A stretch of DNA of 64,000 nucleotides from Rhodopirellula sp. (lineage in GTDB: Bacteria; Planctomycetota; Planctomycetia; Pirellulales; Pirellulaceae). The position numbers and the translations under genes were made by a program. Positions 36,830-45,545 of the stretch are shown one piece after another. Location: positions 1 to 64,000 of the forward strand of contig NZGD01000240.1 of NCBI GenBank assembly GCA_002690925.1, in the 5' to 3' direction. A model generated the notes under the pieces. That model was not told where the DNA came from. It did no database searches and saw only the letters and a list, made by a program, of their open reading frames with translations. The first letter of the stretch is position 1. Every line of letters begins with the position of its first letter.

Positions 36830-37254
36830 CCTGACAGTATGCCGTCAGTCGGTTGGAATCGTTAACAGGATTCGCGGCAGGAATTACAAGATTTGTGCGA
36901 GGCACGGGATAATACCGTCAAAATCATGGGTTTGGGCTGATTGCCGCGTGCAATCGCGGACGTGCACAACGAAGCACTGTGTCGAACACTGCACGATGCG
37001 AAATCAACCAGCAGGACCGAAGGCGTTTGATTGATGCTGAGCACCTAGACATGCCCGGCAGACCCCATGGCAATTTTCCCGAGAATTCCCGCTTGGCATG
37101 ATTCTAACGCCCATGCTTCGGAGAGCACCCTCAGCATGCTTTCGTGACAAGAGTCCCAGCAGCAACGATCTCGTGTAATCAATTCGCTTTTGGCACAACC
37201 GTCGGTGTCCGTTACCAAGCATGGCAACGAACTTCTGCCACGGTGAACTCCGAC
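36830..37254. other. Intergenic region upstream of the sigma-factor operon
   Basis: These 425 bases hold no convincing gene. CTGAC (36831-36835) and GTCAG (36844-36848) form a dyad immediately before the sigma-factor ATG, where it could affect promoter or ribosome access. A second dyad, CCGCG (36945-36949) with CGCGG (36956-36960), lies further upstream. No terminator for the sodium/phosphate transporter was seen. Confidence 0.5.
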
Positions 37255-38919
37255 TTATTTTTCACCTGAAACGGCACCAGCAACGTTCTCGATGTGATCT
37301 CTCACCCGTCCGAAGGCATTGAGTACAGCCAGATAAGCGACACTCACCTGAGGTGATATGATTCCCTCCGACAGGTCAGAAAGATGTTCGCGCCGAAGTT
37401 GCTTGATTTGCTTTCGCAACCTTTTGGAAATGCTTTCTGTCTTGGTCACAACACCCGGATCATTTGCGGCTAAAGCCTGATTCACGAGGTTAAGATATTC
37501 CATTGAAAGTTGATTGAGGGTCTTGATTCCAGCCTGTTGCGCTGACGTGAACCGTGCCTCATCGCGCCGCAATCGGACATCAAACTTGTGAATGTTGACG
37601 ATGTAGTCACTAATCGACTCATATTCGTCCGCCATACGGAATTGTTGTCGAGCCTCGACAGCAACTGAGTGTGGAATGTCATTCGAAAGCAGGCTTGTCA
37701 CATGTTTTGCGATTTCATCCTGAACTGCGTCAAGTACCTGTTCACGATGCATGAGCTTATCTGAGAGCTGCTTGTCGATCTCATCCTGCTCATAGAGCTC
37801 ATCGACCCACGCAAGCATCTTCTCGCAGCCCGTGGACATTTTTTCAATCTCTTTTCGCGATTGTTCGATTGCCAATAGTGGAGTTTCGAGCAGTCGCATG
37901 TCCAAGTCGGTCAGGCTTGGCTTCTCTTTGAAGTCCTTCGATGGCACGAGTCGTTCCAGCAGATGAACGAAGAGCGGCAGGAAGGGCAGGAACAGAAGCG
38001 TGTTGACGATATTGAAGACTGAATGAGTGAGGGCAATTGCCGCTGTCGTGTAGGGGTAAGTCTCTTTTCCATCAACGACTACCATCTCGGAAACATCGTT
38101 GTCCAGAAGGCCTTGAATCAGTTCGATATACGGCCGGAAGGCCAGGGTGATCCAGAATACACCAATGAGGTTGAATATCATGTGGAAATAGGCGGCCCGT
38201 TTAGCATTCGTCGTTGCCCCTAGCGAGGCGAGCAATGCCGTGATGGTCGTGCCAATGTTTTCACCCAGTACCAAAGCCGCTGCGGTTTCGTAACCGATCA
38301 CGTCTTGGGAGGCCAGCGAAATCGTGATGCCGAGTGTTGCTGAGGAAGACTGCACCAGCGTGGTGAGGAGACAACCTGCCAATGCACATTTGAGCACACC
38401 TAAATAGTTGTCTGCAGTAAAGTACTTAAATGAGCTTTCGAATTGCGGTGTTTCTTTGATGATCGCACATGCGTCTTTCATCAACTCGAGGCCGAAGAAA
38501 ACCATGCCCACACCCATGATCGCCATGGCCCAGTAACGCCAACGCTCACTTTTCGAAAACAGAAAGAAAAAGGCTGCTATCCCCAACAGTGGCAATCCGT
38601 ACTTGCCAATCTTTAACACCAGAATCCAGCCCGTGATGGTGGTACCGATGTTGGCACCCATGATCACGCCAATCGCCTGAGACAGTTCCATCACACTGCT
38701 GTTGACGAAACCGACGACCATCACTGTCGTGACGGAACTCGATTGGACAACACAGGTGACCACGATGCCGACGATCGTAGCAAGAAATCGATTGTTGGTG
38801 ACGTATCCGATCAAGCGTCGCAGGCTCGCGCCAGCAACCGCTTGCATGCCATCAGACATGTTCTTCATGCCAAGGAGAAAAATCCCCAAGCCGCCCATGA
38901 GGCCGAACAACAAGTTCAT
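37255..38919 (-). CDS. Na/Pi cotransporter family protein (NptA-like) with PhoU-like tail
   Basis: This 554-residue protein has the two inverted QSSS repeats of the NaPi-II family (VVQSSSVTTVMVVG and LVQSSSATLGITISL). Each is followed by GANIGTT or GENIGTT, within about eight to ten membrane helices. Residues about 345-550 form a helical PhoU-like cytoplasmic domain. It probably takes up phosphate with sodium, or acts as a phosphate efflux or homeostasis valve as some bacterial members do. The ATG at 38919 places the first helix at the N-terminus; a TTG at 38937 with a GGTGG element before it would add six residues. It stands alone, with no pho regulator or Pst genes nearby. Confidence 0.92.
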   Translation of the reverse strand: MNLLFGLMGGLGIFLLGMKNMSDGMQAVAGASLRRLIGYVTNNRFLATIVGIVVTCVVQSSSVTTVMVVGFVNSSVMELSQAIGVIMGANIGTTITGWILVLKIGKYGLPLLGIAAFFFLFSKSERWRYWAMAIMGVGMVFFGLELMKDACAIIKETPQFESSFKYFTADNYLGVLKCALAGCLLTTLVQSSSATLGITISLASQDVIGYETAAALVLGENIGTTITALLASLGATTNAKRAAYFHMIFNLIGVFWITLAFRPYIELIQGLLDNDVSEMVVVDGKETYPYTTAAIALTHSVFNIVNTLLFLPFLPLFVHLLERLVPSKDFKEKPSLTDLDMRLLETPLLAIEQSRKEIEKMSTGCEKMLAWVDELYEQDEIDKQLSDKLMHREQVLDAVQDEIAKHVTSLLSNDIPHSVAVEARQQFRMADEYESISDYIVNIHKFDVRLRRDEARFTSAQQAGIKTLNQLSMEYLNLVNQALAANDPGVVTKTESISKRLRKQIKQLRREHLSDLSEGIISPQVSVAYLAVLNAFGRVRDHIENVAGAVSGEK

Positions 38920-39490
38920 CAGTGCGTTGAGTTCCAAGTTGCCACCGTGGAGTATGCAAGATTGCTTCGCTGTCGCCTCAGAGGCTCGCGAAGTGATTTC
39001 GGGATAAATTCAATCGTCCAGGAGTACCTTAATAATGCATTTGGTAGCAAATCGAGAGGAGATGAAAAACACCCCCTGCTTGCAATTTGTGAAGTTATGA
39101 TCGGCGAACATTGTGTGCGATGCCGGTATAGGCACGTTTAGACCGCATTTTTGAGCTAAAACGTCGCCTCAATCAATTCGTTTTTTTGGTTAAGTTTCGA
39201 AGAATTTGCTGGTTTTTGCGTAACTTGGCATGTGAATTTGTAGCGATCGTCATGGCTCGCAGAGGTGATCATTGTTGGTTCATGCCGATTTGGTGCCTCG
39301 ATGATGAATGGCCATTGATCGAGGACAATGGGGGCAGAGATATTTCGGCAACCCGCCTAGCGAGGGTATTGGGGTTTGCTCGTCGGTGGATGCCTGCCTC
39401 TAACCTGAAACTGCTTCAAGTCCTGAGATGCTTCAAGGTCGAGTGCTACGTTCCTTTTCATCGGCGCTGCAGAAATTTGCCTGGTCGTGG

Positions 39491-39535
39491 ATTGCCTGTT
39501 CCTGGATTGCCTGTTCCTGGATTGCCTGTTCCTGG
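39491..39535 (+). repeat. Three tandem copies of a 15-bp unit
   Basis: ATTGCCTGTTCCTGG is repeated three times exactly, and the first bases (AT) of a fourth copy follow. There are no spacers, so it is a simple tandem repeat and not a CRISPR array. Confidence 0.95.
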
Positions 39536-39612
39536 ATGTTGGTCTGTCGGGCAGCAGGGCGGGCCTTGAAGAAAAAAATATCGTGCAGCGAAGCAGTCCG
39601 TCAGGATTCTAC

Positions 39613-39668
39613 AAAGCCCACGTGAGCGTGGGTGGGAGTCGTTTGTTGGTCTGGTTTTTGTGGGCTTT
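39613..39668 (+). other. Structured element: nested hairpins
   Basis: AAAGCCCAC (39613-39621) is the exact complement of GTGGGCTTT (39660-39668). Inside, CCCACG-TGAG-CGTGGG (39617-39632) forms a 6-bp hairpin that competes with the outer pairing. Two mutually exclusive structures are typical of RNA switches, but no known class was recognised. Confidence 0.4.
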
Positions 39669-39840
39669 CTGAATCTCGTAAATGCACGGCGCCATGTACC
39701 AGTCGCGCAGTTTTGACGACTCGCTGGTATCGCTGCGTAACTACCATCGCCAAAAAGCTTGTCTTGCAACCGCTCAGCAGTTCTAGTTGATTTAGGCTGC
39801 CCGAGTCAGGCAGTGCCCCGCTTTCGATCAGGACAGTCTT

Positions 39841-42800
39841 ATGAAAAAGAAAATCAGTCTTGTTTTGTTTTGCAGTCTGCTCGCCTATGTCTGGGTCGAT
39901 CATTCGCGTCAGGCAAGCGATGTTGTTGGCTCTGAGAGGGTTTACGCTACGAATGCAGCGTCCAGCAAAATGCAGGCAGTCGGGCATCCTACCTTCGCGA
40001 GTCCGCACGCATCGCCGATCCGGTTGCTTGATCGATTCGTCTTTGTGGTCAATACACCGTCGGACACGGTCGATGTCATCAATGCCGATACGCGTGAAAT
40101 CACCGAACGAATCAATGTTGGCATTGATCCTGTCAGTCTTGCCGTTCGACCAGATGGAAAAGAATTATGGGTCTCCAACCATGTTTCCGATTCCGTCAGT
40201 GTGATCGACACGGATGCCTCCAGTCCGACGTTTTTGCAGGTCATTGGGACGATTCAGGAGTTTGATCCGGAGACAAGGGCGACTCGTTTTGACGAGCCCG
40301 TTGGGATTGCATTTGCGAGTAACGAGAAAGCCTATGTTGCTTTGTCATCGGAGAATCAAATTGCGACCGTTGATGTGGCAAACCGCGAGGTCACAGGGCA
40401 TTTGAGAATTACAGCGCAGGATCCTCGTCAGATCGTTGTTCGCAATGGCTTGCTGTATGTGATTCCCTTTGAGTCCAACAACAAAACCCAATTATCCGGT
40501 GGCACTGGTGAACTCGATGGCGATCTGGTCACGTTCAATGCTCATGAGCACGCAATCGCGAACAATAATGTGCTATCGCTTGGGGCAGTGGTCGACATTA
40601 TCAAACATCCGAAAGTGCCCGATCGTGATTTGTTTGTCTTTGATACCGAATCTGATCGTTTGGTCGAAACCGTCGATTCGCTCGGCACGCTTCTTTATGG
40701 GATGACAGTCGATTCCAAAGGGCGAGTCTATATCGCACAGACGGATGCCCGAAATGAAGTCAATGGAAGGGCGGGTACCAAAGACCACGGGCTGGCGGAA
40801 TTGGAAAATCGGGCATTTCTTAATCGCATCACAAGTGTGCTGCCTCGCACCAATGAATTCGCGGGTTCGGAGCAATACAAAGCAGATGTCCATTTCATGG
40901 ATCTCGAGCCGTTGCCTCCTGAGCATCCGGATCCCAAGGATGCTCTTGCAACGCCCTTTGCAATTGAAGTCAGCGATGACGACGCGACTCTTTTTGTATC
41001 TGCCGCGGGGTCTGATCAGTTCTTCACCGTGGATGCGACCAATGGCAAAGTGCTTGGGCGGGTTGGGGTGGGCGCGGTTCCCCGGGGAATTGCCTTGCAG
41101 AAAGATGCCAGCGGTAATACTGCTGCTGCGTGGACGCTCAATGCGGTTGCCAATACGGTTTCATTCATGGATGTTTCCGATCCTGCCGCACCCAACGTCG
41201 TGAAGACGATCAGCCTTGAAGATCCCACTCATCCGGCGGTCAAACGCGGAAGGATCGCTTTCAATACCGCAGCTGCTTCGACAACGAAAACCTTTGCATG
41301 TGCCAGCTGTCATCCAGATGGTCACACCGACCAGTTACTTTGGGTTTTGAAGACACCTGTGGTTACCGGAGGTGATCAGATAATGCCCCGGTCCACCATG
41401 CCGATCCGCGGCTTGAGGGATACCGCACCGTATCATTGGGATGGAATTCCGGGTGATCCTTATGGTGGGAACAACAGCGCCAACATTCATGGATCGGATC
41501 CTCCCAACAGCAAGCGGGATGATCCTGCCAGTACCACGCGGCATCTGATTGACGGGGGAATCGCCAACACCATGAGCATGGTGGGTGATACGACCGTCAA
41601 CGATGAGGGCAAGTCGGGAGCGTTGAGTGCGGCTGAACGCGATGACATGGCAAAATTTTTGCTGAGCGTTCCTTATCCGCCAGCGCAAAAGCGGGCGTAC
41701 AGCAATGTTGTCTCGGATCGGGCACAGGAAGGTTTCAAACTCTTTCACATCGATGGCGATTACGACGGAAAACCGAGACCGAACGTTTGCGGCAATTGTC
41801 ACAGGATGCCGTTTCTGGTCAGCACCAATACGCCGGGCACGGGGATGGATGCGCCGACTTGGCGAGGAGCCTATGACCGATTCTTGATTCTGCCACAGGG
41901 GCGACTCAATATCATCGATTTCGATTTCTATCGTGCCATTGCAGAGCAGGGCATCCCGGAACGGCGGATGTGGCAGTTCTCGTGGGGCGGGCGTCGACGC
42001 TTCGATCCCATCTGGGACATGGTACTCGAAGGAAGCACTGGTTTTTCTGGAGCATTCGCACGTCAAGTTACATTGAACCGCAAGACGGCAAACCAGAAAC
42101 TCACCGGCGATCTGTTGGACTCGCTCGAACAATCGGCTGCAGAGGGCGGCGTCGTCCTACAGGCCGAAGGGGTCCTGATCGATTCAGACCAGGCGGTGAC
42201 TCCGGTCAAACTGCAGTACCGTTCGGATTTGTCCAACGGCAATGCTGTTTATGAAAGCAGCTTGGGTGATGTAGATCAGTACCACTTCCAGAGAACGCAG
42301 CTGGTTCGATTGGCTGAGGCTGGAAAGTTTGTGGGGACCTTTTCTGCCAGGCATGGTGTGAAGGCCGACCTTGAAACTCCGCAGCCAGCTCTTTGGACGC
42401 TCGGTTCGTTGGAAAGGCAAAGCGGCCGTCAGAAGTTCCCGATTCTTTTTCAAGGCAGCCAGGAAATGACGCTCAGTGGGCGTCATCTTGAGGAGGATGC
42501 AAATGTCCTTGTCGATGGTCGGCGCGTTGATGGAAGTATCAGCATCGACGGCGAAACTGTTCAGCTCCGCTTGGATGAATTGCCAGAGGTGGGCATGCAT
42601 CTGTTGCAAGTTCAGAATCAACAAGGCCTCTTCAGTAATGATTTCATATTTCATGTGACCGATACCCGAGAAGGTGCGACCAAGCTGCAAGCTGGTATTG
42701 ATGCGGCTCATGTTGATCGTCGCAGCGCGTTGAATGAGGCAGCGTCCAAAGGAAATCTTAATCGAATTCGAATTCTGGTAGCTCGTGGAGCCCGAGTCAA

Positions 42801-43194
42801 TCAAAGAAAACCATCCGGTGGATCCACGCCCTTGAGTGATGCTGCGTTGAACGGACAAGTCGAAGCTTTCAAACTGCTTTTACGACGAGGAGCGAGAATC
42901 GATCGCACCAATGAGGATGGGAATACGCCACTGCATCTTGCTGCCTTCATGTGTGAGTTCGAGATTGCTCAAATCTTGCTGGAAAAAGGCGCTTCGCCGT
43001 TGGTCAAAAATGATCGAGGGGAAACTCCTATCGATATTGTCAGCTCGGAATGGAGCGATGGGCTGTCCCGCTTTTACGCCGGGGTCGGTCGAAGCCTGGG
43101 GTTGAGTCTTGATCTCGAAGAACTTCAGAATGCCCGGCCACGCATGGCGAAATTGTTGAGTTCTGCTAGCAGCAAAGATAAATCGGACAACTGA
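39841..43194 (+). CDS. Exported YVTN-propeller / diheme cytochrome / ankyrin fusion protein
   Basis: This 1117-residue protein starts with a signal sequence (MKKKISLVLFCSLLAYVWV). Residues about 60-470 form a YVTN/NHL-type beta-propeller (VVNTPSDTVDVIN, LWVSNHVSDSVSVID, LFVSAAGSDQFFTVD). A diheme cytochrome region follows with C487-A-S-C-H491 and C650-G-N-C-H654, similar to cytochrome c peroxidase-like domains (PIRGLRDTAPYHWDG). An IPT/TIG-like beta domain is at about 860-945, and three or more ankyrin repeats at about 960-1075 (TPLSDAALNGQVEAFKLLLRR, NTPLHLAAFMCEFE). Ankyrin repeats joined to an exported haem protein are unusual. It may be an extracytoplasmic redox enzyme with a protein-docking tail. 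No operon partner overlaps it. Confidence 0.88.
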   Translation: MKKKISLVLFCSLLAYVWVDHSRQASDVVGSERVYATNAASSKMQAVGHPTFASPHASPIRLLDRFVFVVNTPSDTVDVINADTREITERINVGIDPVSLAVRPDGKELWVSNHVSDSVSVIDTDASSPTFLQVIGTIQEFDPETRATRFDEPVGIAFASNEKAYVALSSENQIATVDVANREVTGHLRITAQDPRQIVVRNGLLYVIPFESNNKTQLSGGTGELDGDLVTFNAHEHAIANNNVLSLGAVVDIIKHPKVPDRDLFVFDTESDRLVETVDSLGTLLYGMTVDSKGRVYIAQTDARNEVNGRAGTKDHGLAELENRAFLNRITSVLPRTNEFAGSEQYKADVHFMDLEPLPPEHPDPKDALATPFAIEVSDDDATLFVSAAGSDQFFTVDATNGKVLGRVGVGAVPRGIALQKDASGNTAAAWTLNAVANTVSFMDVSDPAAPNVVKTISLEDPTHPAVKRGRIAFNTAAASTTKTFACASCHPDGHTDQLLWVLKTPVVTGGDQIMPRSTMPIRGLRDTAPYHWDGIPGDPYGGNNSANIHGSDPPNSKRDDPASTTRHLIDGGIANTMSMVGDTTVNDEGKSGALSAAERDDMAKFLLSVPYPPAQKRAYSNVVSDRAQEGFKLFHIDGDYDGKPRPNVCGNCHRMPFLVSTNTPGTGMDAPTWRGAYDRFLILPQGRLNIIDFDFYRAIAEQGIPERRMWQFSWGGRRRFDPIWDMVLEGSTGFSGAFARQVTLNRKTANQKLTGDLLDSLEQSAAEGGVVLQAEGVLIDSDQAVTPVKLQYRSDLSNGNAVYESSLGDVDQYHFQRTQLVRLAEAGKFVGTFSARHGVKADLETPQPALWTLGSLERQSGRQKFPILFQGSQEMTLSGRHLEEDANVLVDGRRVDGSISIDGETVQLRLDELPEVGMHLLQVQNQQGLFSNDFIFHVTDTREGATKLQAGIDAAHVDRRSALNEAASKGNLNRIRILVARGARVNQRKPSGGSTPLSDAALNGQVEAFKLLLRRGARIDRTNEDGNTPLHLAAFMCEFEIAQILLEKGASPLVKNDRGETPIDIVSSEWSDGLSRFYAGVGRSLGLSLDLEELQNARPRMAKLLSSASSKDKSDN

Positions 43195-43219
43195 GCAATG
43201 AGACCGTCGGTCGTTGCTC
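43193..43219 (+). other. Hairpin over the stop codon of the propeller-ankyrin gene
   Basis: GAGCAA pairs with TTGCTC, and GACC with GGTC inside it, starting within the TGA stop codon. There is no T-run immediately after, so it is a weak terminator or mRNA-stabilising stem. Confidence 0.35.
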
Positions 43220-43458
43220 GTAGTGACTGCCTCTGGCCGTTTCCCTGCTTTATTTAACCGTACAGCAATTTGACGGAACTTCCGTTCTGTGAATTGTGAA
43301 ATGTTGTGGGTTTGCTCTTGCGTTCAGGCATGTGCGCAGCAGGGAGGGCTTTCCCATTCGTTTGTGTCTGACGACGATGGTTTTTGCAGGTAAGATATCG
43401 GGCAGGAAGCGTGTATGAGCCGCTTTCATGTCACTGTGTATCCATTCCGGAAAAATCC

Positions 43459-45426
43459 ATGTTGTTGAACGTTTCTTGCTCTCTGCAACGCATCATGAGT
43501 GTTGTGTTTTCGTGTCTCTACGCTTTTTTCCTGTGTGCTTCAGCGGCTAACGCTGCAGAGCAGTCAGGCAATGCAAAGCAGCCACCGAATATCGTCTACA
43601 TCATGTCTGATGAATTGGCGTACTATGAGTTGTCGCACATGGGCAACGAACGGATTCGTACTCCCAACATGGACAAAATGGCTTCGGAGGGGATTCGTTT
43701 CACTCAGGCACTCGCCGCCGCGCCTGTTTGCGGGCCACTGAGGGCATGCATGATGACGGGTAAGCATATGGGGCATTGTTCAGTGCGGGACAATCCAGGG
43801 GGTACACCCCTGCGTGCTGGTGAGGCAACGATCGCCAGCATGCTCAAGGGTCGTGGTTATGCAACCGGTGGTTACGGAAAGTGGGGCGCTGGTGGAAGAG
43901 GATCGACAGGTGTTCCAGAAGACCATGGGTTTGATGATTTTTTTGGGTACTACGACCAGGTTCATGCTCACTCGTTCTATCCGCCATACTTGGTTCACAA
44001 TAGCAAAGAAGTTCCATTGGCTGGAAACGACGGTGGCCGCAGTGGGGAAACTTACGCGAACTACGAAATCATGAAACGTGGTTTGGACTTCATTCGTGAG
44101 AACAAAGATCGTCCGTTCTTTTGTTATTTTCCGATCACTCCGCCACATGGCATGTATGACATTCCAGAAGATGATCCTGCGTTTGATGCCTACAAAAATG
44201 ATGAGTGGTTCAATGATCCCAAGATTGCACAAGATGTGAAAAACTACGCTGCGATGGTGACGATGGTTGATAACGATTTGCAAACCATTCTTGACTTGCT
44301 GCGTGATCTGAAATTGGAAGACAATACCATTGTCTTCTTTACGGGTGACAATGGCGGGCAGGATCGATTTCGTAGCAATGAATATCCGCGAGGCTATTTC
44401 GGACCCAACTTGAACCCGCGTACCGGTGTTGAATTCCGGGGAGGCAAAGGAAATCTGTATGAGGGTGGACTGCGGATTCCGTATCTGGTGCGTTGGCCCG
44501 GAAAAATCAAGCCAAATACTGTCAGTGATTTGTTGTTCAGCCAAGTCGACGTTTTTCCAACACTTGCAGAATTGGCTGATGCAAAAGCGCCCGAAGATCT
44601 TGATGGAATGTCAATCCTGACCGAACTCGTGGGTGAGGATGCGACGGGACACAAGCAGGACCAGCATGAGTTTCTGTATTGGGAATATGGAAATCAAACC
44701 GCAGTTCGAATGGGACAGTGGAAAGCGATTCGTGTTCGTAAAGACGGTGATTGGGCTCTCTACGATCTCGCCAAAGACGTCAGTGAAACCAAGGACCTGG
44801 CTAGTCAGTATCCTGAAGTGTTGAACAAGATGATTGCGCACGCTGATGCCTCGCATGAGCCATGGCAAGCGGGCACCTTCTTTACCAAAGAGTTGCAGGA
44901 GCGGGATCGCGCGGCCAAGTTTGGATCCAAGGGTAATCCTAATGGGACGTCCGGCAAGGTGAATACGATCAAGGCGAAGGATTTGATTCCCGCAAAGCAG
45001 ATCAGAGTACTGCGTTTCAGTAGTCAGAACGAAAGTAATGGAAAATTGGCCGTCAACGCGGTGGATGGTAACCCACGTTCTGTGTGGCATTCACGTTTTG
45101 ATAGCGGTGTCGCCGCCCCACCTCACGAGTTGGTGCTTGATCTTGGGGGGACCTACGACGTCAGCGGATTTCGTTACCTGGTTCGCCAGGATAGCGGCTG
45201 GAACGGGGCTTTTGGGAAATCAGACTTCACCGTCAGTGATTCGCCAGAGGACTTTGGTGATCCAACCGTGATTGTCGAATTCAAGAAGACCAAAAAGTCG
45301 CAGGTTGCCGACTGCCCAAATCCAGTAAGAGGCCGTTATGTCCGTGTGCGGTCGATGAACGAGGTGAACGGAAGTAAGTGGGGATCGGCGGCGGAGATAG
45401 GGATTGTCGGCAAAAAAGCGAAGTAG
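43459..45426 (+). CDS. Secreted sulfatase with C-terminal discoidin-like domain
   Basis: This 655-residue exported sulfatase has a signal peptide ending near ASAANA, followed by PNIVYIMSDELAY. The formylglycine motif is C91-G-P-L-R, with Leu at the usually small or Ser position but Cys and Arg present. The second metal motif is FTGDNGGQD. Residues about 535-655 look like an F5/8 type C (discoidin/CBM32-like) module (AVNAVDGNPRSVWHSRF, LVLDLGGTYDVSGFRYL), likely binding a glycan. GGAAAA precedes the ATG at 43459. An in-frame ATG at 43495 directly before the hydrophobic core is an alternative. It resembles arylsulfatase A-type planctomycete enzymes; the substrate is unknown. Confidence 0.92.
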   Translation: MLLNVSCSLQRIMSVVFSCLYAFFLCASAANAAEQSGNAKQPPNIVYIMSDELAYYELSHMGNERIRTPNMDKMASEGIRFTQALAAAPVCGPLRACMMTGKHMGHCSVRDNPGGTPLRAGEATIASMLKGRGYATGGYGKWGAGGRGSTGVPEDHGFDDFFGYYDQVHAHSFYPPYLVHNSKEVPLAGNDGGRSGETYANYEIMKRGLDFIRENKDRPFFCYFPITPPHGMYDIPEDDPAFDAYKNDEWFNDPKIAQDVKNYAAMVTMVDNDLQTILDLLRDLKLEDNTIVFFTGDNGGQDRFRSNEYPRGYFGPNLNPRTGVEFRGGKGNLYEGGLRIPYLVRWPGKIKPNTVSDLLFSQVDVFPTLAELADAKAPEDLDGMSILTELVGEDATGHKQDQHEFLYWEYGNQTAVRMGQWKAIRVRKDGDWALYDLAKDVSETKDLASQYPEVLNKMIAHADASHEPWQAGTFFTKELQERDRAAKFGSKGNPNGTSGKVNTIKAKDLIPAKQIRVLRFSSQNESNGKLAVNAVDGNPRSVWHSRFDSGVAAPPHELVLDLGGTYDVSGFRYLVRQDSGWNGAFGKSDFTVSDSPEDFGDPTVIVEFKKTKKSQVADCPNPVRGRYVRVRSMNEVNGSKWGSAAEIGIVGKKAK

Positions 45427-45440
45427 CTCTCAGAGAGCTA
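45424..45440. other. 17-bp palindrome over the sulfatase stop codon
   Basis: TAGCTCTC-A-GAGAGCTA has perfect 8-bp arms and begins with the TAG stop codon. No T-run follows. It could be an attenuating hairpin between the sulfatase and the cytochrome gene, or a protein-binding site. Confidence 0.4.
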
Positions 45441-45545
45441 TCGCATCGTCAGCATGTCTGTTGAACTGTGTTGACGATTCTGCGGCTGAATCGGCCGAAT
45501 GGCGTTGAGCTGAGAAGTTCTTGTTTGATTACGGAGAGACCAAGC

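Larger units (their letters stand above)
38920..39840. other. Long divergent intergenic region with repeats
   Basis: About 900 bases lie between the divergent Na/Pi and propeller-diheme-ankyrin genes. No frame in it looks like a gene: one 127-codon frame is inflated by a 15-bp tandem repeat. It contains that repeat (39491-39535), a perfect 6-bp hairpin (39617-39632) and a 9-bp long-range inverted repeat. The stretch between 39001 and 39480 shows nothing clear. A small RNA or extended regulatory leader is possible but unproven. Confidence 0.5.

Noticed and set aside
39491..39535. Possible CRISPR array
   Set aside because: The three 15-bp units are directly adjacent with no spacers, and no cas gene is present.
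39186..39569. 127-codon plus frame with GLPVP repeats in the long intergenic region
   Set aside because: The repeats come from a 15-bp DNA tandem repeat that is open in several frames. There is no ribosome-binding site, no motif and an unusual composition.
41335..42132. 265-codon minus-strand frame inside the propeller-ankyrin gene
   Set aside because: It is antisense to the diheme region with clear CxxCH motifs and has no recognisable domain.
43780..44544. 254-codon minus-strand frame inside the sulfatase gene
   Set aside because: It is antisense to the sulfatase core with an intact formylglycine motif and has no motif of its own.
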